Below, piece after piece: positions 17,983-26,249 of a stretch of 64,000 nt of DNA. Origin of the DNA: Pseudomonas graminis (GTDB taxonomy: Bacteria; Pseudomonadota; Gammaproteobacteria; Pseudomonadales; Pseudomonadaceae); NCBI RefSeq assembly GCF_900111735.1, contig NZ_FOHW01000004.1, forward strand, positions 106,995 to 170,994, read 5' to 3'. The notes below the pieces were generated by a model. The model saw only the letters and a list, made by a program, of their open reading frames with translations. It was not told the origin of the DNA and ran no database searches. A program made the position numbers and the translations under genes. The first letter of the stretch is position 1, and the number at the start of each line of letters is the position of its first letter.

Positions 17983-20900
17983 TCGATCACCTCGGCGCGC
18001 GCTGATGTTTGTGCGCTGGCGATCCCGTTGAGGAAGATCTGTCGCGGTAATCTGAAGTTGCGCAGCGCGAGCAGGCTGATCGGTCCCGCGCCCAGTTCGG
18101 TGCGCATGTGCCAGGTCAGGTCCAGACCATCCGGCGCGGGCACGCTGATGCGGTAGCGGCTGTCGCTGTCATCCAGCGCGGTGACGGTGGCGCCATCCAG
18201 CAGACGGATCAGCCCCCAAACGCCCTGAAAATCGCCATACAGGCGCTCGCCGCTGCGTACGCTGGTCCAGGTCAGGCTGGCGCCGGGGTAGTCGCTGCTG
18301 CCGGGCCAGCCGAAGCGTTGCCAACTCTCTTTCTGGTTGAAGTACTGATGCCGCGCGCCGTTGAGCACGAAGGTGGTCTGCACCACGTCACGCACCGCCT
18401 TGCCCTGCAGCTCGAAGTTGATGCCCATGCCGCCGTCGGTGTAGAGCACGTCGGCCAGGTGGCTGAGCTGATTGACCGCCGCGAGAAATTTCGGGTTGAT
18501 CAACAGGCCCTGACCGTGGGTCGGGTCCACCTCCCAGCGGCCACCGTCCTTGCGCAACACGCCGGTCAGTTCGCGCTGCAGGAACTGTTCGATACGTCCC
18601 GATTCACCACGAATCATCTTGCCCAGCATCGGCAACGAGGCGTCGCTGCCGGTGGCGGCAAAGGGGTAACGGCCGAGAAACGCCTTGTCCCATTCATCAA
18701 CCACCGCCTGCTGCCACTGCCGGTTCAGGGCGGCCGCTGAAGGCTCGAGCACCTTGCGCCAGGCCTGATCCAGCGGCTGCACGAACAGCGCGTGGGCCAC
18801 GCCGTCCCACTCCTCGCCGAGACTGGCCGCCAGCAGCTCGCCATAGGCGCGGGTGTCGGTCAGGTCGATGTTCTTGCCCTGAAACACGGTTTGCGCCATG
18901 GCCTGGGTCATGCCCTGGGGATCGGCGGCGTGACTGACCTGCTGCAACTTCAGGCGCACCCGGGTCACGCGGGTCAGAAAGGCTTGCAGGCTGAGGTCGT
19001 CATCGCCGCCCTTGCCTTCCGGGTCCTTGCCTAACAACCCCAACAGCGGGCCGAACGTGGGATCCAGCGGCCCGGCCGGTGTGTCGAGCTGCTGGCTGAT
19101 GGCAGGCACCGGCATGGAGCGACCGCTGCCCATCAGTTTCTGCGCCGACTGCATCAACGAGTCCTTCAGCCCCTGACTGCGAATGCCGGCCTGACCTTGC
19201 CAGGCCAGGGTATTCATGAAGGCAATCAACGGTGACTGACGGACGTCGCTCATCAGCGTCAGTTGATCGATGACGTCGGCGAGGCTGTCGGCCCGCCGCC
19301 ATTGCACGCTGTTAAGAAACTCAAGCCAGGCGCCGGAGTAATCATGGAAGTAGCGCTCGGTCAGGCGCGCTCTGAGCTGCTCGGGCGAGGTGTCGGCAAC
19401 GGCGCTGTTTTCGCGATCGCTGAGCACCCAGTCGATCTGCTCGCGGCGGGCCTCGACGATGTCATCGATCGCCTGACGCACCTGCCCTTCCCACGCCTGC
19501 CGGGTGAACACACCCGGCACACTTGCCTCCGTGAAAAACAGCGGCCAGGCCTCTTTGTCATCGACCATCTGTTCGAGGTCAAGATCGGGAGCTTGGGTCG
19601 CGGCGGCCTCCAGCACCTGCCGATAAAGGCTGGCCTCACCATTTCGCTGGCCCAGTTGCACCAGCAGCACCTGCCGCGCCTGGGCCACCAGTGCGTCATC
19701 CAGTTCGATACGCCACTGCGGATTGGCCGCCAACTGCTCGGCGTAAAACTGCCACAGGGTCGGCGACAGTCCTTTCCACAAACCCGGCGCTACGCCCATT
19801 CGAGCCGGTTCGGCATGACCCAGCGCGGTCACCAGAAAAGCGGCGTCAACCTTCTCCGGGCGGGCCATCATCAGGTAGGCCTTCAACTGCACATACGCGT
19901 TGTGCGCGCCCTTGGCCCGCCGCGGACTGTCGGCGGGCGACGCCACCAGTGATGCCAGCTGGCGTTTGAGGTTCTCCGCCGCCGGGTCTCGCATCAGCCG
20001 GTTATTGGCCTCGACATAGCGTGGCCACGTTACCGCGAGCAACGCGTCGTTCTGGCTCAGCCCGAAGCGCTGGTACCACGGCTCGCCACGCCGCGCGCGC
20101 TCCTTCAGCCGTCCCATTTCAAGGATCAGCGCGTTGAGGGCGAGCAATTGCTCATCGCTGGGGCCCGAAGGCTGGACCGCAGCGAGGGTAGACTGAATGT
20201 CGAGTATCTGGGTGCGGTGGGTGGAAAACGACAGCAGCAGGCCCGTCAACCAGATCAGCATGGCGCCGAGTGCCAGTGCGTAGCTGATGCGCGTGACGGG
20301 CCAACCCAGCCGGCGGATCTGGCGTGACCGCGGCTGGAGCACGCCCGCCCACGCTGGATCGGGCAGCCACAAATGGTCAGCGGCGGGGGTGGGCTGCGCC
20401 GGCAAGCTGAACCACACCCCGCGCAACGGTACGCCCCGCGCAAACTTGCCCAGCAACGGCGCCAGCGCCTGAAGCCAGCGGGCGATACCTTCCGCTTTCA
20501 GCTGCTGGGACAAGCGCAGGCCAAAGTCGTGTTCTGCGCTTTGTTCCATCTGGGCCAGGCCTTGTTTGCGCAGAGGCTCGCCCAAACGGGCAAGGGACGT
20601 TTCCAGCTGCGACCCGGTGACGCGCGCGGGCAACAACGATCCAACCGGCTCACGACGACAGGTGTGCTGCGGCCATTGGCTGTCGCAGACTTCCCACAGG
20701 TGCAGCGGCAACTGCCAGCCCAGGGTTCGCGCCAGTTGCTGCAAACCGGCGACGCCACCGGCCATTGTCGCGGCGTTGGTACTTTGCTGTTTGTCGAGAG
20801 CCCAAACCACGGCGTCCAGACCGCGCCGATGAATTATCGCGTGCCAGCGGGTGGCGGTTTTGCAGAGCGGGGATTGCGGGCTGCCGCCCCAGAGCAGCAC

Positions 20901-21347
20901 GGCGTTCTGGGATTCAAGCCACTGGGCATCGGCAAGTCCTGGCGCGATGGCCTCGATCTGTTCGGGCTCGCCGACGACCAGAATGAAGCGGGTGCGGGTG
21001 CGCTGGAAGGCGGTGTACTGGTGGTCAAGGTGCTCCTGGAGTTCAGCGACGCCCGGGAGTTTCTTGGTTTCAGGCGTGGATGACGACGCCTCCGGCGGGA
21101 ACACGCCGTCACCCGGCCGCCGCTCGACGCTGCGGCGGCTTTTGACCAGCGCCAGGGCACGAGGAATGGTTTGCACCAACAGCGCGATCACCATCAGCAA
21201 CAGAAACGCCGTGATCTGCTGATGTCTCTCCGTCAGTCCGACCCTTGCGCCATAGGTGTAAACCAGCCAGCCCAGCGCCACTGCAAAGGCAACCAGCCAT
21301 ACCGCGCCACCGGCGCGACGCCAGCCATTGCCGATCAAGGATTTCAT
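17979..21347 (-). CDS. tssM: T6SS inner-membrane protein TssM (IcmF family)
   Basis: 1122-aa IcmF protein spanning the envelope. Two N-terminal TMs lie within about residues 8-60, a third near 340 (YALALGAMLIWLTGLLLSF), then a large periplasmic part that contacts TssJ. The cytoplasmic NTPase-like domain is degenerate: where IcmF proteins often carry GxxxxGKT the sequence reads ILVVGEPEQIEAIAP, so nucleotide binding there is unlikely. Start at ATG 21347 forms an ATGA overlap with the gene upstream. It sits between the unknown 385-aa protein and tssA. Confidence 0.93.
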   Translation of the reverse strand: MKSLIGNGWRRAGGAVWLVAFAVALGWLVYTYGARVGLTERHQQITAFLLLMVIALLVQTIPRALALVKSRRSVERRPGDGVFPPEASSSTPETKKLPGVAELQEHLDHQYTAFQRTRTRFILVVGEPEQIEAIAPGLADAQWLESQNAVLLWGGSPQSPLCKTATRWHAIIHRRGLDAVVWALDKQQSTNAATMAGGVAGLQQLARTLGWQLPLHLWEVCDSQWPQHTCRREPVGSLLPARVTGSQLETSLARLGEPLRKQGLAQMEQSAEHDFGLRLSQQLKAEGIARWLQALAPLLGKFARGVPLRGVWFSLPAQPTPAADHLWLPDPAWAGVLQPRSRQIRRLGWPVTRISYALALGAMLIWLTGLLLSFSTHRTQILDIQSTLAAVQPSGPSDEQLLALNALILEMGRLKERARRGEPWYQRFGLSQNDALLAVTWPRYVEANNRLMRDPAAENLKRQLASLVASPADSPRRAKGAHNAYVQLKAYLMMARPEKVDAAFLVTALGHAEPARMGVAPGLWKGLSPTLWQFYAEQLAANPQWRIELDDALVAQARQVLLVQLGQRNGEASLYRQVLEAAATQAPDLDLEQMVDDKEAWPLFFTEASVPGVFTRQAWEGQVRQAIDDIVEARREQIDWVLSDRENSAVADTSPEQLRARLTERYFHDYSGAWLEFLNSVQWRRADSLADVIDQLTLMSDVRQSPLIAFMNTLAWQGQAGIRSQGLKDSLMQSAQKLMGSGRSMPVPAISQQLDTPAGPLDPTFGPLLGLLGKDPEGKGGDDDLSLQAFLTRVTRVRLKLQQVSHAADPQGMTQAMAQTVFQGKNIDLTDTRAYGELLAASLGEEWDGVAHALFVQPLDQAWRKVLEPSAAALNRQWQQAVVDEWDKAFLGRYPFAATGSDASLPMLGKMIRGESGRIEQFLQRELTGVLRKDGGRWEVDPTHGQGLLINPKFLAAVNQLSHLADVLYTDGGMGINFELQGKAVRDVVQTTFVLNGARHQYFNQKESWQRFGWPGSSDYPGASLTWTSVRSGERLYGDFQGVWGLIRLLDGATVTALDDSDSRYRISVPAPDGLDLTWHMRTELGAGPISLLALRNFRLPRQIFLNGIASAQTSARAEVIE

Positions 21348-22501
21348 GCGAGTTCTCCCGGTGTGACGGTGTTGATCCATCGGCCTGAGTGTTCGCTGGC
21401 CAGTAGCAACAAGGGCTCCTTCGCGAGCTTGGTCATCTCGATGCCCAGCGCTGCCAGCAGCCAGTGGCCGCAGGGGCCCGGCACGCCGTTTACGGGTTCC
21501 AGAATCCAGCGGTGGTCCACCGACAGCGCTGCACCCTCGCGCGCCGCTGCAGCCAGTAACGTGGTGGTTTCGGGTTGCCAGTCGGCGCGGTCAGCCAGCA
21601 CGCCTGTTGCCTCGCGAGCTTTGGCCTGAATCTGCAGGAAAGTGGTGAAGTCGGTTTCCAGGGAATCGACGTCGAGGGGCATCGGGCGCAACAGGCGCGC
21701 GGCGATTGGGAGCTTGTGGGCTTTGGCGACCCCGTCGGGGCACAGCAGGATGGCGGCGAGTCCGTCGGAGTAAGCCTCTTTACCGTGGGCCTGGACGACG
21801 AGGATGAGCTCGACGGCGTCGCGTGGGGTTTTAAGTGTTTCTTCCATCCAGGCGAAGGAGAGCTGGGTTGTTACGTGGACGCCGGTGAGGGTGGATGACG
21901 GGGTGAGATCGGACAGGTGCTGCTGGCAGGCTTCGGCCAATGCTGGATGCTCATCCTGTGGCGCATCGGTCAGGACAGTGACACTGAGACTTTCACTCGG
22001 TGGCAGCGGCGCCAGTACTGTCGACAGCGAACCCATCAATTGGGCAAGACCCGCCAGGGCCCGGCCCTTTTGGCCCTTCGGCAGGCCAACGATGCGGCGG
22101 GCTTTGCCTGAGTGTGGGACAGGCGTATGGGGCGGTTTCATCATCGCCACCGCAGACAAATGCTCGGGCAAAAGAACAAGCCCGCCCATGGCCGACATGT
22201 AACGCTGACCCCATTCCGCCCAGGCGACCTGTGCCAGCCGGGACCGCTCCTGCCGCAGTCTGTACTCATCCAGAGCGCCACCGTAGGCGTGCACCCGCGC
22301 CGCCAGCGCGAGAATCGCCACCACCAACGGCGAGGCGGTGAGCGCCCATACGTTTAACGCCTGCAATTCAGGCACCACGACGTAGAGCAGGAACATCAGC
22401 ACAGCCGCTGCCCCCGCTAAAACCACGATCAGCAGCCAGCGAACCGGTGAAGGCGGTTTGGGTGCGAGCCTTGCTTGCACGTATTCACGTTGCCACGCCA
22501 T
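21344..22501 (-). CDS. Unknown T6SS-cluster membrane protein
   Basis: 385 aa from the ATG at 22501, which has an AAGGA site. Two hydrophobic helices lie at about 20-42 and 50-66 (WLLIVVLAGAAAVLMFLLYVV; ALTASPLVVAILALAARV), then about 310 cytoplasmic or periplasmic residues. The latter half has alternating strands and helices (VELILVVQAHG, YSDGLAAILL, CGHWLLAALGIEM), possibly a thiolase-like or other alpha/beta fold; I cannot assign a family. It is locked between the PAAR gene and tssM by ATGA overlap, so co-translation with TssM and a role in the membrane complex or tip loading are plausible. Confidence 0.8.
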   Translation of the reverse strand: MAWQREYVQARLAPKPPSPVRWLLIVVLAGAAAVLMFLLYVVVPELQALNVWALTASPLVVAILALAARVHAYGGALDEYRLRQERSRLAQVAWAEWGQRYMSAMGGLVLLPEHLSAVAMMKPPHTPVPHSGKARRIVGLPKGQKGRALAGLAQLMGSLSTVLAPLPPSESLSVTVLTDAPQDEHPALAEACQQHLSDLTPSSTLTGVHVTTQLSFAWMEETLKTPRDAVELILVVQAHGKEAYSDGLAAILLCPDGVAKAHKLPIAARLLRPMPLDVDSLETDFTTFLQIQAKAREATGVLADRADWQPETTTLLAAAAREGAALSVDHRWILEPVNGVPGPCGHWLLAALGIEMTKLAKEPLLLLASEHSGRWINTVTPGELA

Positions 22502-22503
22502 CT

Positions 22504-22770
22504 TCAATCCTTCGCCCAGTCAGGCGCGCTGGACATAACCTGGCAACCGCACTGTGAGTGGCAACCATCGACCACCAGCTCACGGCCTTCCTCCAACCAG
22601 TCGGCACAACCCTCAATAATGGGATTAACGCCATGTCCGGGTATGGGACACATGACCCTATCCCCCACCAGAGCGACTGCCTTGCCCTGAGTGATGTGAG
22701 TGGACGACGCGGAAATTACCGCTCCTCCGTGGGTGGTCTTGTCACCCAACAATACGAATCCTTGTGACAT
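22504..22770 (-). CDS. PAAR-domain T6SS tip protein
   Basis: 88-aa single-domain PAAR protein that sharpens the VgrG spike. Repeat-like features DKTTHGGAVISAS, ALVGDRVMCPIPGHG and the C-terminal GCHSQCGC with Zn-type Cys/His ligands are visible. An AAGGA site precedes the ATG. It is separated from vgrG by the lipase and the four lipoprotein genes, so the effector cassette is bracketed by the two tip genes. Confidence 0.9.
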   Translation of the reverse strand: MSQGFVLLGDKTTHGGAVISASSTHITQGKAVALVGDRVMCPIPGHGVNPIIEGCADWLEEGRELVVDGCHSQCGCQVMSSAPDWAKD

Positions 22771-22955
22771 TGAAAGATCCTTTGTTAATGAATTGATGAA
22801 GCCGTGTATTTATTCCGCGCGAGCGGATGCCTGGGCGAGCTCATGCGTTGCGCGTGCTTGTCATATGTGCCGGGTTTTAACGGTGCGGGCCTGTACTCAC
22901 CGACTTGAAGGCCGATATAAAGATCAGGGGTGACACGTTAAGTTATTACCTGTCC
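22771..22955. other. Gap between lipoprotein array and PAAR gene
   Basis: 185 bp without a gene. It is the widest gap in this half of the T6SS cluster and marks the edge between the low-GC cassette and the high-GC structural genes. No REP unit or transposase remnant is visible. Confidence 0.4.
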
Positions 22956-23780
22956 TCATCGTATGGCTTCAGCCTTTAAACGAATGGCCTCAAGCGTGGG
23001 AAAATCTGGCGTATCGCTGTCATCTGGGCCCGAAGTCCCGTCTGGATAAATAAAGGCAGGGTGAATTCCGATGCTTTTGAACTCTGGCTGTTTTGATGTC
23101 ACGACATATTTGGCGTGAAGCACTGCCTCAACGTTTATCTTTCGCACCTGGGGAGCCAGGTAAGTCTGGTAAGGCACCGCTTCACCCACCAGATTAAGCC
23201 TCTTGACGTAATCCTTCCTTAGGACATCTTTTAACCATGGGTAGTAATTATTCTTGATATCAAGATAGGTGCCCACCACGTTTTTAACCCCTTCAGACGG
23301 AAAATCCGGATTGTTATGCTGAAACACGACCAGGACATCACCTCCCGTTCCCACTGCCGCACCTTCGCCAATGCGCTCAGGCCATTGAGGACGGACACCA
23401 AACTTCACGTAAGCCACGCGCCACCTACACATCCCGCCACCGTCAACAGCGAAATCGGCGTCATATAAATTGCCCTCCCCGCGCCGTTTCAACGCTACAC
23501 GCTGCTCCCGGATATTGCCGAATACATCAGGCCCCTCATAAACGTTTTCGCAGATCGTCGATAGATAACCCACGGCCATGGGCGGCGGGACTAACCCTTC
23601 CGATACTTTAATTTTCATCGTGACTTTCTCCCCCTCCGTGTCCGGATGCAGTTCGTAGTCAAGTGCGCAACCACTGAGTGATGCCAACAACGTAATACCT
23701 ATGAGTAAAGCGCTGAATCTTGATACTTTCTGATTCGGTTGATCGCCCTGAAAATATCTCGCGGCGCTGAAAAACTTCAT
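22956..23780 (-). CDS. Putative T6SS lipase immunity lipoprotein, copy 4 (most divergent)
   Basis: 274-aa lipoprotein, the fourth and most divergent member of a tandem array. A long n-region precedes the lipobox SLSGC. It keeps the family features: DYELHPDTEGEKV after the Cys, DADFAVDGGGMCRWRV, YYPWLKDVL, VEAVLHAKYVVTS and a C-terminal IRLKAEA. Its start overlaps the stop of the previous copy as TAATG. By position after a T6SS lipase it is probably a periplasm-facing immunity protein, either against the resident lipase or against lipases of rivals; that function is inferred. Confidence 0.7.
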   Translation of the reverse strand: MKFFSAARYFQGDQPNQKVSRFSALLIGITLLASLSGCALDYELHPDTEGEKVTMKIKVSEGLVPPPMAVGYLSTICENVYEGPDVFGNIREQRVALKRRGEGNLYDADFAVDGGGMCRWRVAYVKFGVRPQWPERIGEGAAVGTGGDVLVVFQHNNPDFPSEGVKNVVGTYLDIKNNYYPWLKDVLRKDYVKRLNLVGEAVPYQTYLAPQVRKINVEAVLHAKYVVTSKQPEFKSIGIHPAFIYPDGTSGPDDSDTPDFPTLEAIRLKAEAIR

Positions 23781-24580
23781 TATTTGGCCTCCGTCTTCAA
23801 GCGAATTTTCTGCATTTTTTTAAAGTCCGGCTCAAGTTCCCTGTTGGATTCTTCCGTGCCGTCGGGGTACCGAAATGTTGTCGTTACGATTTCGTCAGCG
23901 AAGCGTTTCTTAAGGGAAGTCGACGTCACGACAAGATCTGAATGCAGCACCGGCTCAAAATAGATGTTTCTTGCATCCGGAGCCCTGTAGGTACGATAAC
24001 TTTCATACTCTTTGGCCAGATTTACACTCTTATCATAGTAACTGAGTTCATAGGCTTCGCGTACCCATGGATAGAAGTCCTTTACGATTGTCAGGTTCGG
24101 CCCTTCGATAAACTGATCAACCGTGTTAAAGAGCGCGTGCTGCCCGTCGAACTTAACGATAACTGTCCCACCATAATAAGCCGTTACTTTTTTTGCAAAA
24201 CGATTAGGAATACGATACACGACTCCAAACTCGATGCTATTTAGTTGCCATTCACATTCACCGCCGCCATCAACGAAAACCTCCGCCTCGTACAGATCTG
24301 TTTCTCCCCGCCTCGTGAACTTCGAATTTTGAAAGTTTGATCCTGGAAACTGCATACGGCTCACAGTGGGTAAGTCGACGAACATTCGGCATCTGGTCGA
24401 CTCGTACTTGGCGAGCAAAGTTTTCGGCTCAAGCTCTGCAGGCACTTTCATAACAATTTTTACTTTTTCGCTGTCGGGTGGCGGAGTCAAAACTTTGTAG
24501 TCTTTTACGCAACCGCTTATGAGAGCGAGCAGCGCAAAAGATAAAATCGCTGGCTTTGCGAATAGCATGGCGTGTTTCAT
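23780..24580 (-). CDS. Putative T6SS lipase immunity lipoprotein, copy 3
   Basis: 266 aa from the ATG at 24580, which begins a compact signal peptide with lipobox LISGC. An ATG at 24622 overlaps the previous stop as ATGA and would add 14 residues before the signal peptide. Family features: VKDYKVLTPPPDSEKV, EVFVDGGGECEW, DFYPWVREAY, YFEPVLHSDLVVTS and MQKIRLKTEAK at the end. GC is clearly lower than in the structural T6SS genes. It shares these features with its three neighbours but many surface positions differ, which would fit divergent specificities. Confidence 0.72.
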   Translation of the reverse strand: MKHAMLFAKPAILSFALLALISGCVKDYKVLTPPPDSEKVKIVMKVPAELEPKTLLAKYESTRCRMFVDLPTVSRMQFPGSNFQNSKFTRRGETDLYEAEVFVDGGGECEWQLNSIEFGVVYRIPNRFAKKVTAYYGGTVIVKFDGQHALFNTVDQFIEGPNLTIVKDFYPWVREAYELSYYDKSVNLAKEYESYRTYRAPDARNIYFEPVLHSDLVVTSTSLKKRFADEIVTTTFRYPDGTEESNRELEPDFKKMQKIRLKTEAK

Positions 24581-24618
24581 ATAAGGTTCTTTAGGACTAT
24601 GCGGCATAGTGAGCGGCT

Positions 24619-25413
24619 TCATTTTTTTGCCTCCGCCGCCAGACGAATTTTTTGCATTTTTTCAAAGTTAGGCCGCGCTCGCCAATCGGATTCCACAGAG
24701 CCATCGGGGTAGTAGAATTTTATGAAGTCTCCAATGACGTGTTTCTTTGGCGACACAGATGTCACAACCACGTCTGAGTGCAGTACCGGCTCAAAATATA
24801 TGGACCTTGCTTCCCGGGCCTCGTAGTTAAGATAGCCGCGATTCTCACTAGACAAATTCGCACGCCTCGCATAACCATCGATAAATTTTTCGCTTACCCA
24901 TGGATAGTAATCCTTCACGATTGTTAAATAGGGGCCCACCACTTTCCTTGTTCCTCCGACGCTGAGCTGCGCTCTATTACCATCAAATTTTACGATGACC
25001 GTGCCGCCCGTGCCCTGCGTTACACTTTCTCCGAAACGACTTGGAAGACGGTATTTGATGCCAAATACGACATTACTAAGACGCCACTTGCAGCGACCAC
25101 CTCCATCGATGGACAACTTCGCCTCATAAAACTCTGTGGCCCCACGCCTCGTTAGTTCCGAACCGTAACCGTTATATCCTTCCAGGGATTCAGGCCTACC
25201 ATCACCGTCATGCACAACTTTTCGGCATACAGACGAGCGATACATGACTCGTAGAGGTTGTGGCTCCAGTTCTTCGGGCATCTTTATAACGATTTCGACT
25301 TTCTCACCATCTGGCGGCGGATTCATACTGTAGTCTTTCGCGCAGCCGCTGAGGAATGTGAGCAATACGAAGCACAAAACCGAAGTCTTGAAAAATGATT
25401 TAGCGTGATTCAT
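24619..25413 (-). CDS. Putative T6SS lipase immunity lipoprotein, copy 2
   Basis: 264-aa lipoprotein with signal peptide ending FLSGC. Shared features: CAKDYSMNPPPDGEKV, MYRSSVCRKVVHDGDGRPE, LSIDGGGRCKWRLSNVVFG, KDYYPWVSEKF, EARSIYFEPVLHSDVVVTS and KMQKIRLAAEAKK. It is closest to copy 1 (both carry the HDGDGRPE segment), so these two look like the youngest duplication. The gap to copy 1 is 40 bp. Confidence 0.74.
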   Translation of the reverse strand: MNHAKSFFKTSVLCFVLLTFLSGCAKDYSMNPPPDGEKVEIVIKMPEELEPQPLRVMYRSSVCRKVVHDGDGRPESLEGYNGYGSELTRRGATEFYEAKLSIDGGGRCKWRLSNVVFGIKYRLPSRFGESVTQGTGGTVIVKFDGNRAQLSVGGTRKVVGPYLTIVKDYYPWVSEKFIDGYARRANLSSENRGYLNYEAREARSIYFEPVLHSDVVVTSVSPKKHVIGDFIKFYYPDGSVESDWRARPNFEKMQKIRLAAEAKK

Positions 25414-25453
25414 GGAGTATTTTCCAATACAGGCGACGGGGCAGCGGTCAACT

Positions 25454-26248
25454 TCATTTCTCCGCTTCCGCTTTCAAGCGGATTTCCTGCATTTTTTTAA
25501 AGTTGGGCTCTGATCTCCGATCAGACTCTATTGTTCCGTCAGGGTATTGAAACGTAATGAATTCACCAACCTTGTGTTTTTTTGGTGCTGTCGATGACAC
25601 CACATAATCAGAATGCAACACCGCCTCGAAATACACGCTCCGGGCTTCACGGGCCTCGTAGGTTAGATAACTTCTCGCCTCGCCTGCCAGACCCGCTCGC
25701 TTGATATACCCGCCCGAGTAACTATCCTTCACCCAAGGGTAATAGTCCTTGATGATAGTAAGGTCTGCTCCTTTAACTTTCACCAAACCAGATGTCCGAA
25801 GCTGTGCATCGTTGTGGTCAAATATCACAATTACCCCACCGCCCCCTCCTGAGCCCACGTTTTCTCCAAAACGATTAGGCACGCGATAGCTCACCTCAAA
25901 TAAAACATTACTTAAGCGCCACTCACAGGGCCCACCGCCGTTTACAAATAAATCTGCCTCATAGAGACTTCCGTTGTTCTGGCGTGACAATTTCACATCA
26001 ATCGAGTTGTAACCTTCGAGCCTCTCGGGTCGTCCATCTCCGTCATGGGTGACACGTTCGCAGATCGCTGATCGATACATCACCCTCAGGGGTGTTACTT
26101 CTAATTCCTCGGAGACCTTAATAGCAATCTTGACTTGCTCGCCGCTCGGTGACGGCGCCAGGCTGTAGTCTTTCGCACAACCACTAATGGAGAGAACCGT
26201 CGCAACACAAGGCAGCAATACTTTCAAACCCAAACCTTCTCTACTCAT
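25454..26248 (-). CDS. Putative T6SS lipase immunity lipoprotein, copy 1
   Basis: 264 aa from the ATG at 26248; the hydrophobic segment leads to lipobox SISGC. It directly follows the lipase stop codon (TAG at 26252-26250), the normal place for a cognate immunity gene. Shared features: CAKDYSLAPSPSGEQV, MYRSAICERVTHDGDGRPE, LFVNGGGPCEWRLSNV, YYPWVKDSY, VYFEAVLHSDYVVSS and KMQEIRLKAEAEK. A membrane-anchored periplasmic location suits neutralising a phospholipase delivered to the periplasm. Specific immunity to the adjacent lipase is an inference from position. Confidence 0.75.
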   Translation of the reverse strand: MSREGLGLKVLLPCVATVLSISGCAKDYSLAPSPSGEQVKIAIKVSEELEVTPLRVMYRSAICERVTHDGDGRPERLEGYNSIDVKLSRQNNGSLYEADLFVNGGGPCEWRLSNVLFEVSYRVPNRFGENVGSGGGGGVIVIFDHNDAQLRTSGLVKVKGADLTIIKDYYPWVKDSYSGGYIKRAGLAGEARSYLTYEAREARSVYFEAVLHSDYVVSSTAPKKHKVGEFITFQYPDGTIESDRRSEPNFKKMQEIRLKAEAEK

Positions 26249-26249
26249 A

